64,000 bases of DNA from Clostridium liquoris (lineage in GTDB: Bacteria > Bacillota > Clostridia > Clostridiales > Clostridiaceae): contig NZ_PVXO01000036.1 of assembly GCF_002995785.1 (NCBI RefSeq), positions 1-64,000 on the forward strand, read 5' to 3'. The stretch's first letter is position 1, and each line of letters opens with the position of its first letter. The position numbers were made by a program, and so were the translations under genes. Under the pieces are notes generated by a model, which searched no databases, was not told where the DNA came from, and saw nothing but the letters and a program-made list of their open reading frames with translations. This document shows positions 34,447 through 44,182 of the stretch, piece after piece.

Positions 34447-35628
34447 ATGGGAAAGAAAATACCTTTTTCACCACCAGATATTACTAAAGAAGAAATTAAT
34501 GAGGTAGTAAAAGTTTTGGAATCCGGTTGGATTACTTCAGGACCAAGGGTAGCACAATTTGAAGAAGATATAAAAAAATATTGCAATTCAAATTATGCAG
34601 TAGCTTTGGGCAATGCCACTGCTGGTATGGAACTTATATTAAAGGTTTTTGATATAAAAGAAGGAGATGAGGTAATAACTACTCCTTATACTTATGCTGC
34701 TACAGCTAATATAATTGTACACAGAGGGATAAAGCCTACTTTTGTAGATGTAGAAAAAGAAAGTTTTTTAATAGATATTGATAACATAGAAAAGGCAATA
34801 ACTCCTAGAACAAAGGCTATAATAACGGTAGATATTGCAGGGGTGCCAGTAGATTATGACAAGGTTAGAGCTATGCTTAAAAAGTTAGGCAGAGAAGATA
34901 TAATACTTATAGCAGATTCAGCTCACTCTTATGGTGCTTCATATAGGGGTAAAAAGGTAGGATCTCAATGTGATTTTCATGTATTTTCCTTCCATGCAGT
35001 AAAAAATTTAACTACTGCAGAGGGCGGGGCAATTACTTACAATGATAATAATTTCCATGGCAAGGAGGATTTATTACATGAATTTAAGATAACCTCATTA
35101 CAAGGTCAATCTAAAGATGCTTTTAGTAAAATGAAGGCAGGAGCTTGGAAGTATGATATTTTAACTGATGGATTTAAATGCAATATGACAGACCTACAGG
35201 CAGCTATTGGAGTAGCTCAAATGAGGCGTTATGAAGATATGCTGGAACATAGAAGAAAAATATTTGAAATTTATACTAATGCCTTAAAGGAAAAAGAGTG
35301 GGCCATAATTCCTGTGGCAAAAAATGAAATAATGGAGACTTCATATCATCTATACACATTGAGAATAAAAGGCTTTGAAGAAGAAAATAGAAATGCTGTG
35401 ATACAGTCCTTAGCAGACATGGATATAGCTACAAATGTACATTTTATCCCACTGCCAATGTTTACTTTATACAAGAATTTAGGATATAAAGTGGAAGATT
35501 ATCCAAATGCATATAATCAGTATAAAAATGAAATAACACTTCCTGTTTATTCAACACTTTCATTGGAAGATGCTGATTATTTAGTAAAAGAACTTATAAA
35601 AGCAGTGGAAAAAATAAATAATAAATAA
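34447..35628 (+). CDS. DegT/DnrJ/EryC1/StrS-family aminotransferase (first copy)
   Basis: This PLP-dependent sugar aminotransferase has 393 residues. The N-terminus IPFSPPDITKEEINEVVKVL with SGWITSGPRVAQFE is typical of PseC/ArnB-type enzymes. The PLP Lys lies in FHAVKNLTTAEGGAI, with IADSAHSYGA before it as the pyridine-ring contact. Such enzymes aminate UDP- or dTDP-keto sugars for surface glycans or flagellin glycosylation. The usual partner dehydratase is not nearby. SD AAAGGAGTG precedes the ATG. It is separated from a second family member by a repeat-filled gap. Confidence 0.9.
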   Translation: MGKKIPFSPPDITKEEINEVVKVLESGWITSGPRVAQFEEDIKKYCNSNYAVALGNATAGMELILKVFDIKEGDEVITTPYTYAATANIIVHRGIKPTFVDVEKESFLIDIDNIEKAITPRTKAIITVDIAGVPVDYDKVRAMLKKLGREDIILIADSAHSYGASYRGKKVGSQCDFHVFSFHAVKNLTTAEGGAITYNDNNFHGKEDLLHEFKITSLQGQSKDAFSKMKAGAWKYDILTDGFKCNMTDLQAAIGVAQMRRYEDMLEHRRKIFEIYTNALKEKEWAIIPVAKNEIMETSYHLYTLRIKGFEEENRNAVIQSLADMDIATNVHFIPLPMFTLYKNLGYKVEDYPNAYNQYKNEITLPVYSTLSLEDADYLVKELIKAVEKINNK

Positions 35629-35757
35629 TAGATAATAGATAAAAAATAAGGGAAGAATTTTTACTGTGTAAAAATTCCAAGATTATAGAAATTCCGTAGA
35701 GGAATTTCTACCATATTTATTATTTATTCTTTATAATTTATAATTTGAACTTTAGAG
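35629..35757. repeat. Palindromic AT-rich repeat element with two inner hairpins
   Basis: AT-rich arms (AATAGATAATAGATAAAAAA on the left, TTTATTATTTATTCTTTATA on the right) flank two perfect hairpins: GAATTTTTAC/GTAAAAATTC (35655-35677) and AGAAATTCC/GGAATTTCT (35687-35709). The arms match the repeat family at 8022, 13848-13980, 14025 and 58945. Confidence 0.6.
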
Positions 35758-35769
35758 GGAGGTATATTC

Positions 35770-36891
35770 ATGGAAGTGAGTTTTTACACTTCAAAAAGAG
35801 AATACTTGGAAAAGAAAAGTGAATTTCAACAGGCAATCGATAAGGTTTTGGAAAATGGGATACAAACTTTGGGAAAAGAAGTTAAGGATTTAGAGATGTC
35901 TGTGGAAGAATTTAGCGGAGCAAAACATGCCATTGGGGTTGCCTCAGGTACAGATGCTTTAGTTATAGCTTCAGATATTTTAGGCTTTAAAAATGGAAAG
36001 GAAGTAATAACATCACCTTTTACATTTCTTGCGTCTACTTCCTGTATTGCTAAACATGGTGGCAAACCTGTTTTTGTTGATATTGATGAAGAAACCTTTA
36101 ATATAGATACAACAAAAATTGAAGAAAGAATAACTAAAAACACAGTAGGAATTCTTCCTATTCATCTATTCTGCCAAATGGCTAATATGGATGATATAAT
36201 GAAATATGCCAAAGAACATAATCTATATGTGCTTGAGGATGCAGCTGAAGCCTTTGGAATGAAGTGGAAAGGAAATGGAGAAAGCTATAGGACTGCAGGT
36301 ACTATAGGGGATATGGGTATATATTCCTTCTTTCCAACTAAAACTTTGGGCGGCTATGGTGATGGAGGAATGGTTACCACTAATAGTGATGAATTAGCAG
36401 AGCTTACAAAAATATTTAGAGTGCATGGAGCAAAAGAAAAATATCACTATGACTATATAGGATATAACTCAAGATTGGATACCATGCAGGCAGCAATACT
36501 TCTTGTAAAAATGAAATATATAAATAAAGCCATAGAAAAAAGAGAAACTATAAGCAATTGGTATAGAGATAGATTAAAGGATATTGAATATATTAAGCTT
36601 CCAAAAGTAAAGGGAGATCAAAAGCCTGTTTATTATGTATTTAATTTGCTTTGTGAAAAGAGAGATGAACTAAATAAATATTTAAAGGGAAATGGAATAG
36701 GAACAAATATTTATTACCCAATGCCTCTTCATCTTCAAAAATGTTTTAGCTATTTGGGATATAAAGAAGGAGATTTTCCAATAGCTGAAAGAACTTGTAA
36801 GGAAATATTAGCATTGCCAATATATCCTGAAATAACTGAAGAAGAAGTGGATTATGTGTGTAAAAAGATTAAAGATTTTTATAAGAAATAA
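35770..36891 (+). CDS. DegT/DnrJ/EryC1/StrS-family aminotransferase (second copy)
   Basis: A second PLP aminotransferase of 373 residues, clearly diverged from the preceding one. Typical features are SGTDALVIASDILG, LEDAAEAFGMKWKG and the PLP Lys in SFFPTKTLGGYGDGG, followed by HGAKEKYHYDYIGYNSRLD. The pattern with HGAKEKYHHDxxGxNSRLD is seen in amino-sugar enzymes such as WbpE/DesV-like proteins. SD AGAGGGAGG lies upstream. It probably acts on a nucleotide sugar for surface polysaccharide. It ends with a strong terminator. Confidence 0.9.
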   Translation: MEVSFYTSKREYLEKKSEFQQAIDKVLENGIQTLGKEVKDLEMSVEEFSGAKHAIGVASGTDALVIASDILGFKNGKEVITSPFTFLASTSCIAKHGGKPVFVDIDEETFNIDTTKIEERITKNTVGILPIHLFCQMANMDDIMKYAKEHNLYVLEDAAEAFGMKWKGNGESYRTAGTIGDMGIYSFFPTKTLGGYGDGGMVTTNSDELAELTKIFRVHGAKEKYHYDYIGYNSRLDTMQAAILLVKMKYINKAIEKRETISNWYRDRLKDIEYIKLPKVKGDQKPVYYVFNLLCEKRDELNKYLKGNGIGTNIYYPMPLHLQKCFSYLGYKEGDFPIAERTCKEILALPIYPEITEEEVDYVCKKIKDFYKK

Positions 36892-36902
36892 TTAGTTAAA
36901 TG

Positions 36903-36947
36903 AAAAAGCATAGTATAGGAAATTTAATTCTATACTATGCTTTTTTA
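36903..36947 (+). terminator. Rho-independent terminator before mraZ
   Basis: A sixteen-base perfect stem (AAAAAGCATAGTATAG / CTATACTATGCTTTTT) with an eleven-base loop and T-run, 12 bases after the aminotransferase stop. Confidence 0.88.
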
Positions 36948-37009
36948 CTATTTGCAACTTTTATCTCATAAAAAATTTTAATGCTCTTAAACTTTTTATT
37001 AAAAAGCAC

Positions 37010-37038
37010 TTTAAAAGAAGGAATTTTTGGGTTATTAT
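37010..37038 (+). promoter_or_regulatory. Putative promoter of the dcw cluster
   Basis: TTTAAA (37010-37015), a 17-base spacer and TATTAT (37033-37038), 15 bases before the MraZ boxes. The match to consensus is moderate. Confidence 0.5.
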
Positions 37039-37052
37039 AGAATAGTAAAGTT

Positions 37053-37077
37053 AGTGGTTTAAAGTGGCTTAAAGTGG
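37053..37077 (+). promoter_or_regulatory. MraZ operator: three AGTGG boxes at 10-bp period
   Basis: AGTGG occurs at 37053, 37063 and 37073 with TTTAA and CTTAA between, and a degenerate AGTGA at 37078. MraZ binds arrays of (A)GTGG-type boxes spaced by one helical turn upstream of its own operon. The boxes lie just downstream of the putative -10, so binding would repress mraZ and the genes behind it. Confidence 0.8.
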
Positions 37078-37104
37078 AGTGAAATAGAAATTAGGGGTGG
37101 GAAA

Positions 37105-37533
37105 ATGTTTATAGGTGAATACGCCCATGGAATAGATCCAAAAAATAGAATCATTATACCATCGAAGTTCAGGGAAGAACTAGGGGAAAAGTTTATTTTG
37201 ACTAAAGGCTTAGATGGCTGCCTATACATTTACCCTTTAGATGAATGGAATATTCTAGAGGAAAAGCTTAAGAAGCTTCCACTAACTAGCAAGGATGCTA
37301 GGGCTTTTGTAAGATTCTTTTTCTCTGGTGCCAACGAAATTGTCATTGATAAACAGGGAAGAGCCCTAATACCACAAAACCTTTTAGAATATGCAAATAT
37401 AAAAAAGGAAATAGTAAGCATAGGAGTTTCTAATAGAATAGAAATTTGGAGTAAAGAAAAATGGAAAGAATATAATGAATCCAATATAGACTTTGAACAA
37501 ATTTCAGAAAAAATGTGTGAACTAGGGATTTAA
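37105..37533 (+). CDS. mraZ: Transcriptional regulator MraZ
   Basis: MraZ is a SpoVT/AbrB-fold DNA-binding protein that represses the dcw cluster. The 142 residues contain two AbrB-like repeats with the family motifs [20 protein letters not shown] (first) and [16 protein letters not shown] (second). SD GGGGTGGG precedes the ATG. It begins the division cluster and is preceded by its own operator boxes. rsmH follows 23 bases later. Confidence 0.97.
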   Translation: MFIGEYAHGIDPKNRIIIPSKFREELGEKFILTKGLDGCLYIYPLDEWNILEEKLKKLPLTSKDARAFVRFFFSGANEIVIDKQGRALIPQNLLEYANIKKEIVSIGVSNRIEIWSKEKWKEYNESNIDFEQISEKMCELGI

Positions 37534-37556
37534 AATAATGAAATGGAGAAATACAT

Positions 37557-38489
37557 ATGGAATTTAAACACATATCGGTTTTATTAAATGAAGTTATAGA
37601 AAAATTAAATATTAAAAAAGATGGAATATATGTAGATTGTACATTAGGTGGGGCGGGACATTCTTCAGAGATTTTAAAACTACTATCACCAAAGGGAAAG
37701 CTTATAGGAATTGACCAGGATGAAGAAGCTTTGAAAGCTGCTAAGGAAAGGTTAAAGGATTACAATAATGTAATATATGTCCATGATAATTTTTATAATA
37801 TAGAAGAAATATTGAAGAGCTTGAATATAGAAAAGGTAGATGGAATATTAGCAGATTTGGGAGTATCCTCCTATCAGCTAGATAAAGGTGAAAGAGGATT
37901 TAGTTATATGAAGGATGCACCTTTAGATATGAGAATGGATAGAAGAAATAGTTTGTCTGCCTATGAAGTAATAAATACATATAGTGAGGAAAATTTAGCA
38001 AAGATTATAAGGGATTATGGAGAAGATAAATTTGCTAAAAGAATTGCTAAATTTATAGTACAAAGTAGAAATAAACAGGAAATAAAAACCACAGGGGAAT
38101 TGTCAGAAATAATTAAATCTGCTATTCCGGCAAAGTTTAGAAGAGAAGGACCTCATCCAGCTAAGAGGACTTTTCAAGCCATAAGAATTGAGGTGAATAA
38201 GGAACTAGAAATATTAGGGAAATCCGTAGAAGACGGGGTTAAGCATTTAAATACTGAAGGAAGAATGGCTATAATAACTTTCCATTCCCTGGAGGATAGA
38301 ATTATAAAAAATAAGTATAGGGAATTGGAAAACCCATGCACATGTCCAAGGGATTTTCCTATATGTGTATGTGGAAAAAAGCCACAAATAAGGGTGATTT
38401 CAAGAAAACCTATAGAACCTACAAAGGAAGAGGTAGAGGCTAATCCTAGAAGTAGAAGTGCAAAACTTAGAGTTGCAGAAAAGCTTTAA
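37557..38489 (+). CDS. rsmH: 16S rRNA (cytosine(1402)-N4)-methyltransferase RsmH
   Basis: RsmH methylates C1402 in the 16S decoding centre. The 310 residues are normal. Motif I is [14 protein letters not shown], with [11 protein letters not shown], a substrate segment ending [16 protein letters not shown], and the C-terminal [11 protein letters not shown]. It is the standard second gene of the dcw cluster (mraW). ATG at 37557 is preceded by GGAG about ten bases upstream. Confidence 0.97.
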   Translation: MEFKHISVLLNEVIEKLNIKKDGIYVDCTLGGAGHSSEILKLLSPKGKLIGIDQDEEALKAAKERLKDYNNVIYVHDNFYNIEEILKSLNIEKVDGILADLGVSSYQLDKGERGFSYMKDAPLDMRMDRRNSLSAYEVINTYSEENLAKIIRDYGEDKFAKRIAKFIVQSRNKQEIKTTGELSEIIKSAIPAKFRREGPHPAKRTFQAIRIEVNKELEILGKSVEDGVKHLNTEGRMAIITFHSLEDRIIKNKYRELENPCTCPRDFPICVCGKKPQIRVISRKPIEPTKEEVEANPRSRSAKLRVAEKL

Positions 38490-38523
38490 TTTACTGTTCT
38501 AATTATGAAAGGTAGTGAATAAA

Positions 38524-39012
38524 GTGATAATAACAGATAAGGGAAATTATATAAAAGGGAATACTGCTCTTGCCCCGGAAATTCAGCATAATGAAGAAAA
38601 TAATAAGAAAAGTAAAGCTGAAAAACAGAAAGTAATAAAGAAAAGAAACCTGCGAATTAAAAATAAGTTAAAAGTATTAAGAAATATTTCTCTTATTTTT
38701 ATAATTGGTGTTACTTTGATAGGCAGGTATGGGAAAATATATAGTTTACAAAAACAATTAAATACTGTAAATCAAAATGTAAATTCCATAAGCAGGGAAA
38801 ACGAAAACCTTAAGGTAGAGCTAGTAAGGTTCAGTAATATTCAATACATTGAGGATGTAGCTACAAAAAAATTAAAAATGGTTAGACCAACAAAACAAAG
38901 CATGATTTACTGCGATATGAATAAAGAAATATTTAAATATGACAATAATAACAAAGATGAAAACAAAGTAAGCCATAATACTTTAAAAGAATTTTTTAGC
39001 AAGCTATTTTAA
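38524..39012 (+). CDS. ftsL: FtsL-like cell division protein
   Basis: About 162 residues with a basic cytoplasmic N-terminus, one membrane helix (VLRNISLIFIIGVTLIG) and an extracellular coiled coil (LQKQLNTVNQNVNSISREN). It ends in a short tail. This is the bitopic FtsL/DivIC layout, and it lies between rsmH and the PBP gene as FtsL normally does. Sequence identity in this family is low. I prefer GTG at 38524, ten bases after AAGGT; GTG at 38515 is also in frame but too close to it. Confidence 0.85.
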   Translation: MIITDKGNYIKGNTALAPEIQHNEENNKKSKAEKQKVIKKRNLRIKNKLKVLRNISLIFIIGVTLIGRYGKIYSLQKQLNTVNQNVNSISRENENLKVELVRFSNIQYIEDVATKKLKMVRPTKQSMIYCDMNKEIFKYDNNNKDENKVSHNTLKEFFSKLF

Positions 39013-39026
39013 CGGGGGTATAAAGT

Positions 39027-41213
39027 TTGAATAAAAAAATATATAGGGACAAAGTTCTAATTAAGAAAAGAATGTTTATGGTTCTTATAGGACTTGTATT
39101 TTGCTTTATTTGCCTTATAGGGAGACTCGCTTATTTAATGATTAAAAAAGGTCCAGAATATGAAAAGGCTGCGGTAGATCAATGGACAAGTGAGGTTAAA
39201 ATTTCTGCCAAAAGAGGTAGAATATTGGATAGGAATGGAAATGAATTAGCTGTAAGTGCAAATGTATATAGAGTAGATTTAGACTTAAATACTCTAAGGC
39301 ATACTATGGAAGATGAAAACCTGTCCGTGGAAACTGTATCATCTGAGTTAGGAAAAGCTCTGGAAATGAACACTGAGGATGTTGCAAAAATTATCAATAA
39401 AAAATTTCCTAATGGATTACCATACGGTTCAGCTACTTTAAAAAGAAGAATAGAAAAACCTATGGCTGATAAAGTGAAAGATTTAAAACTAAAAGGAGTA
39501 ATGGTATCCCCAGACACCAAGAGATACTACCCTAATAACAATTTTTTAGCACATGTATTAGGACATACTAATTCAGATGGAAAAGGACTGACTGGAGTAG
39601 AATTGCAGTATGATAAAATATTATCAGGAAAGCCTGGTAAGAAAATAGCAGAGGTGGATAGTACTGGTTCTAGGGAACTTCCTTATGTTATTTCAGAATT
39701 TACTAAACCAGAGGATGGTAAAGATGTGGTGCTTACCATTGATGAAATGCTACAGCATTTCTGCGAGAAAGCAGCAGATCAAGCCTTAAAAGATAATAAG
39801 GCAAAGGCTGTTACCATAATAGCCATGGATCCCAATAATGGTGAAATATTAGCTTTGGTGAATAAACCTGATTATAATCCTAATAATCCATGGATTGAAG
39901 GCAAAACTGGAGATGAGCTTCAAGCTGCTTGGAGGAATAGAGCAGTAAGTGATACTTTTGAACCGGGGTCAATCTTCAAAGTTATAACATCAGCCGCAGC
40001 TATACAGGAAAATGCTGTATCAGAAAATGATCAATTTGTATGTAATGGATCCATAACCATCGGAAAGAATACCATACATTGTTGGAAAACATCAGGACAT
40101 GGAACACAAAACTTTGTAGATATAATTAAGAATTCATGTAATGTTGGTTTTGCCGAGGTTGGAAAAAAAATTGGTAAGGAAAGGCTTTATTCTTATATAC
40201 AAAAATTTGGATTTGGTCAGCCAACAGGCATAGATCTGCCTGGAGAAGCAAAGGGAATAATTAAAAAGCCTGAATCAATGACAGATTTAGATTTAGCAAC
40301 TATATCATTTGGGCAAACCAATACTGTATCATCAATACAATATATTACAGCTTTAAATGCAGTAGCGAATGGAGGCAAACTGATAAAACCTCATGTTTTA
40401 AAGGAAGTAGCTCATTATGATGAAAGGACTAATAAAGAAGAAACAGATAAAAAATATAATAATACTGAAGGAAAACAAATACTTGATGAGAATACTTGTA
40501 CTGTATTAAGAAGCTATCTTGAAAAAGTAGTATCTGAAGGAGGCGGAAAAAAAGCCTTTATAGAGGGTTATCATATAGGAGGAAAGACTGGTACTGCTCA
40601 AAAGGTTATAGGAGGAAGATATGGGGAAGGAAAATATATATCTTCTTTTGGAGGCATGGCTCCAGCAGATAATCCTAAAATAACTTTATTTGTTTCTATA
40701 GATGAACCTGACCCATCAAATTATTATGCAGGACAAATAACAGCGCCAGTAGCTCAACAGGTTTTTAATGATATTTTTAATTATTTACCTTTTAATTCTG
40801 ATGCATCTTCAGAGAAAATAGCAGAAAGCCTTAAAAAGGATGTTATAATACCTGAAGTAAGAGGCATGAAGAAAAATGAAGCTTTAAAATTATTAAAAGA
40901 AAAGGGTTTAGATTATAAAATTGATTCCAATGGTGACTATATAGTGGATATGAATCCAAAACCTGGTTATACTGTAAAAGAAGGCAACAAAATAGTCCTT
41001 TACACAGGAAGTACATCAAATTATAATAAAGTAGTGGTTGTTCCTAGTGTGAAAGGATACAGTTTAGAAAGAGCTTCTGAACTTTTAAATAGTCTTGGTC
41101 TTAATATGGACTATAGTGGAAACGGCTTAATATTTGATCAGAGCATACAAGAAGGGGAAGAAGTGAAAAAAGGAACTACAATTCATGTTAAACTGGAACA
41201 AGTAGGAGATTAA
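39027..41213 (+). CDS. spoVD: Class B penicillin-binding protein SpoVD/FtsI-like with two PASTA domains
   Basis: A transpeptidase for septal or spore-cortex peptidoglycan, 728 residues. It has one N-terminal membrane helix (about 13-32), a dimerisation domain and the penicillin-binding domain with Ser315 in EPGSIFKV. SCN follows near 370 and KTGTAQ near 518. Two PASTA repeats end the protein (PEVRGMKKNEALKLL and PSVKGYSLERASELL). In clostridia this position is occupied by SpoVD, but it may serve vegetative division as well. TTG at 39027 follows GGGGG by ten bases. The next gene is murE after a GC-rich palindrome. Confidence 0.9.
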   Translation: MNKKIYRDKVLIKKRMFMVLIGLVFCFICLIGRLAYLMIKKGPEYEKAAVDQWTSEVKISAKRGRILDRNGNELAVSANVYRVDLDLNTLRHTMEDENLSVETVSSELGKALEMNTEDVAKIINKKFPNGLPYGSATLKRRIEKPMADKVKDLKLKGVMVSPDTKRYYPNNNFLAHVLGHTNSDGKGLTGVELQYDKILSGKPGKKIAEVDSTGSRELPYVISEFTKPEDGKDVVLTIDEMLQHFCEKAADQALKDNKAKAVTIIAMDPNNGEILALVNKPDYNPNNPWIEGKTGDELQAAWRNRAVSDTFEPGSIFKVITSAAAIQENAVSENDQFVCNGSITIGKNTIHCWKTSGHGTQNFVDIIKNSCNVGFAEVGKKIGKERLYSYIQKFGFGQPTGIDLPGEAKGIIKKPESMTDLDLATISFGQTNTVSSIQYITALNAVANGGKLIKPHVLKEVAHYDERTNKEETDKKYNNTEGKQILDENTCTVLRSYLEKVVSEGGGKKAFIEGYHIGGKTGTAQKVIGGRYGEGKYISSFGGMAPADNPKITLFVSIDEPDPSNYYAGQITAPVAQQVFNDIFNYLPFNSDASSEKIAESLKKDVIIPEVRGMKKNEALKLLKEKGLDYKIDSNGDYIVDMNPKPGYTVKEGNKIVLYTGSTSNYNKVVVVPSVKGYSLERASELLNSLGLNMDYSGNGLIFDQSIQEGEEVKKGTTIHVKLEQVGD

Positions 41214-41217
41214 GATT

Positions 41218-41244
41218 ACAGTGAACGGCTCAGCCGTTCACTGT
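41218..41244. repeat. 27-base GC-rich perfect palindrome between spoVD and murE
   Basis: Arms ACAGTGAACGGCT (41218-41230) and AGCCGTTCACTGT (41232-41244) are exact complements around a single C. It is far richer in GC than its surroundings and lacks a T-run. It could be a weak terminator, a protein site or a short palindromic repeat. Confidence 0.6.
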
Positions 41245-41311
41245 TGTACTGTTAAAGTGACAATTAATCAATGACTGCCTGTAAATTAATCTAATTAAAG
41301 AGGTGTAATTT

Positions 41312-42760
41312 ATGAAGTTAAAGGAAATGTTGAAAGATTTAAATTATGAAATTGTAAAAGGAACAGATGAAGTAAACATAAATAATATTCAATATGATTC
41401 TAGAAGCATAGAAAAGGGAGATCTGTTTTTTGCTATACAAGGATATAATACTGATGGGCATAAATATATACCAACAGCTTATGAAAAAGGAGCAATAGCA
41501 ATAATTTATGACAAAGACATGGACAATTTACCTGAATGTACTATGGTAAAGGTAAAAAATAGTAGAAAGGCCATGGCTAAAGTATCTTCAAACTTTTATG
41601 GAAATCCCAAAGATAAATTAAAGATAATTGGGGTTACCGGTACAAATGGTAAGACTACATCAACTTTCATGATTAAATCTATATTAGAAGAAGCAGGTTT
41701 TAAAGTGGGGCTTTTAGGAACCATTGCTAATTACATTGGAGATGAAAAAATTCATTCAGATAGAACAACTCCAGAATCCTTAGAAATACATAAACTTTTT
41801 AAACACATGGTGGATGAAGCCGTAGACTACTGTGTTATGGAAGTTTCCTCTCATTCTCTTTATCTTGATAGGGTTTATGGAATCAATTTTTCTCAGAGCA
41901 TATTTACAAACTTAACTCAAGATCATTTGGATTTTCATAAAACCTTTGAAAATTATTATCAAGCAAAGTTATTATTGTTTAAAAATAGTAAAAACTCAAT
42001 AATAAATATAGATGATGAATATGGAAAGAGGGTATATGATGATATAGAAGGAAATAAGCTAACATATTCTATTGAAGAAAAATCAAATCTTAAAGCTGAA
42101 AATATAAAAATGCACTCTACAGGTGTGGAATTTAGTATAAACTATGAAGGAAAAGAAGCAGAGATAAATATGCACATACCAGGAAGATATAATATTCAAA
42201 ATGCTCTGGGTAGTGCACTTGCTTGCTTAAATGAGGGAATAAGCTTGGAAGTTGTAAAAAGAGGCTTTGAAAATATGAGCGGGGTTCCAGGAAGATGTGA
42301 AATAGTAACTAAAAAATATAATTTAGGCTATGAAATTATAGTTGACTATGCTCATACTCCTGATGGTTTGGAAAACATATTAAAAACTGCTAGGGAATTT
42401 ACCAAAGGCAGATTAATCAGTGTATTTGGATGTGGAGGAGATAGAGATAGAACTAAAAGACCTATTATGGGTAAAATAGGAACAGAACTTAGTGATATAG
42501 CTGTCATTACATCGGATAATCCAAGAAGCGAAGAACCTTTGGATATAATTGAGGATATAAAGAGTGGTATAAAAAATAATAATTATATAGTCGTTGAAAA
42601 TAGAAGAGAAGCCATAAAAAAGGCCATGGAAATAGCAAGACAATATGATGTTATTGTGGTGGCTGGAAAAGGGCATGAAGACTACCAAATATTAAAGGAT
42701 AAGACTATACACTTTGATGAAAGAGAAATAATTAAAGAATTAATTGAAGAATTATATTAG
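41312..42760 (+). CDS. murE: UDP-MurNAc-tripeptide synthetase MurE
   Basis: MurE adds the third amino acid to UDP-MurNAc-L-Ala-D-Glu. The 482 residues show the ATP site [14 protein letters not shown], the carbamylated-Lys region and the C-terminal SDNPRSEEP motif. DNPR is the signature of meso-diaminopimelate-adding enzymes, as opposed to the Lys type. dapF at 61567 supplies meso-DAP in the same genome. SD AGAGGTG precedes the ATG; murF follows after 15 bases. Confidence 0.96.
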   Translation: MKLKEMLKDLNYEIVKGTDEVNINNIQYDSRSIEKGDLFFAIQGYNTDGHKYIPTAYEKGAIAIIYDKDMDNLPECTMVKVKNSRKAMAKVSSNFYGNPKDKLKIIGVTGTNGKTTSTFMIKSILEEAGFKVGLLGTIANYIGDEKIHSDRTTPESLEIHKLFKHMVDEAVDYCVMEVSSHSLYLDRVYGINFSQSIFTNLTQDHLDFHKTFENYYQAKLLLFKNSKNSIINIDDEYGKRVYDDIEGNKLTYSIEEKSNLKAENIKMHSTGVEFSINYEGKEAEINMHIPGRYNIQNALGSALACLNEGISLEVVKRGFENMSGVPGRCEIVTKKYNLGYEIIVDYAHTPDGLENILKTAREFTKGRLISVFGCGGDRDRTKRPIMGKIGTELSDIAVITSDNPRSEEPLDIIEDIKSGIKNNNYIVVENRREAIKKAMEIARQYDVIVVAGKGHEDYQILKDKTIHFDEREIIKELIEELY

Positions 42761-42775
42761 GAAGGGGTTTTCTAA

Positions 42776-44182
42776 TTGGAATATTTAAGTTTTGAAGAAA
42801 TAGTTAAAGCTGTAAATGGAGAAGTGTTGAGAAAAGGCAATAGGTTTGATTATGATAATATTTCTACAGACACTCGCAAAATCCATGATAAAAGTATTTT
42901 TATTGCTTTAAAAGGTGAAAATTTTAATGGAAACAGCTATGTAAAACAGGCCAGTGAAAAGGGAGCATTGATTTGTATAATAGATGAAGTGATTTATAAA
43001 AGTGAAGATATTAAAGATTATACTTCAATAATTAAGGTTCAGGATACAAAAAAGGCACTTTTAGATTTAGCAAAGTATTATAGGAGTAAGTTGGATATAA
43101 AAGTTGTAGCTATTACTGGTTCTACAGGGAAAACTTCTACTAAGGATTTAACCGCTGCGGTTTTAGGAGCAAAATATAAGGTGTTTAAAACAGAGGGCAA
43201 TTTTAACAATGAGATAGGGCTTCCTCTTATGATATTTAAATTGGATAATAGCTACCAAGTGGCAGTACTGGAAATGGGTATGAGTAATTTAGGTGAAATA
43301 CATAGTATGGCAGATGTAGCTAGGCCAGATATAGCCATAATAACAAATGTGGGAATATCTCATATAGAAAATCTAAAAACTAGAGAAAATATTTTAAAAG
43401 CAAAACTTGAAATTACAGATTTCTTTAAAGAGAAAAATACTTTAATAGTCAATGGAGATAATGATTTATTAAGCTTATTAGAAGAGAAAAATTTTTCATT
43501 AATAAAAACAGGTTTTGAAAATAAATGGGATTTTTATGCATATGATATAGTAGTAAATGAAAATAGTATAGATTTTAAAGTTAAAGAAAAAATGCAGGTG
43601 GAAGAGTCAATACACATAGACCTTCCAGGTAAACATAATGTATGGAATGCCTTACTTGCTATAGCTTGTGGAACAGTGTTAAAAATGAGTTTAAAAGAAA
43701 TAAAAGAAGGATTAAGAAATCTTCAAACCAGTGATATGAGATTGGATATAATAAGAGGAAATAAATTTACCATAGTGAATGACTGTTATAATGCTAGTCC
43801 TGATTCTATGAAAGCAGCTATAGACGTTTTGATGAACATTATAGGTAAAAGAAAAATAGCAGTTTTAGGTACCATGAAAGAATTAGGGGAAGAATCCTAT
43901 TTGGCTCATAAAGAAGTTGGGAAATATGCCAAGGGAAAGGGAATAGATTTACTTATAGCCTTAGGAGAATTTGGAAAGGCCTATAGGGAAGGTTTCCAAG
44001 AAAGAGAAAGTCATGAGAAGATTAAAGAATCTGATGAAAGCTTCTTACAATTTGAAGATTATGATTCAGTAGTAGAGTTTTTAATATCCTATTTAAAAAA
44101 AGAAGATGTAGTATTATTTAAGGCATCTAGAGCTATGAAATTTGAGAAAATTATTGAAAAACTAAAGATTAATAATGATTAA
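42776..44182 (+). CDS. murF: UDP-MurNAc-pentapeptide synthetase MurF
   Basis: MurF attaches D-Ala-D-Ala to the UDP-MurNAc-tripeptide. The 468 residues carry AITGSTGKTSTKDLTAAVL, NFNNEIGLPLMI, LEMGMSNLGEI and DCYNASPDSMKAAIDVL, all family signatures. TTG at 42776 follows GGAAGGGG by about eight bases and gives the standard N-terminus. Its last codons overlap the Shine-Dalgarno of mraY. Confidence 0.96.
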   Translation: MEYLSFEEIVKAVNGEVLRKGNRFDYDNISTDTRKIHDKSIFIALKGENFNGNSYVKQASEKGALICIIDEVIYKSEDIKDYTSIIKVQDTKKALLDLAKYYRSKLDIKVVAITGSTGKTSTKDLTAAVLGAKYKVFKTEGNFNNEIGLPLMIFKLDNSYQVAVLEMGMSNLGEIHSMADVARPDIAIITNVGISHIENLKTRENILKAKLEITDFFKEKNTLIVNGDNDLLSLLEEKNFSLIKTGFENKWDFYAYDIVVNENSIDFKVKEKMQVEESIHIDLPGKHNVWNALLAIACGTVLKMSLKEIKEGLRNLQTSDMRLDIIRGNKFTIVNDCYNASPDSMKAAIDVLMNIIGKRKIAVLGTMKELGEESYLAHKEVGKYAKGKGIDLLIALGEFGKAYREGFQERESHEKIKESDESFLQFEDYDSVVEFLISYLKKEDVVLFKASRAMKFEKIIEKLKINND

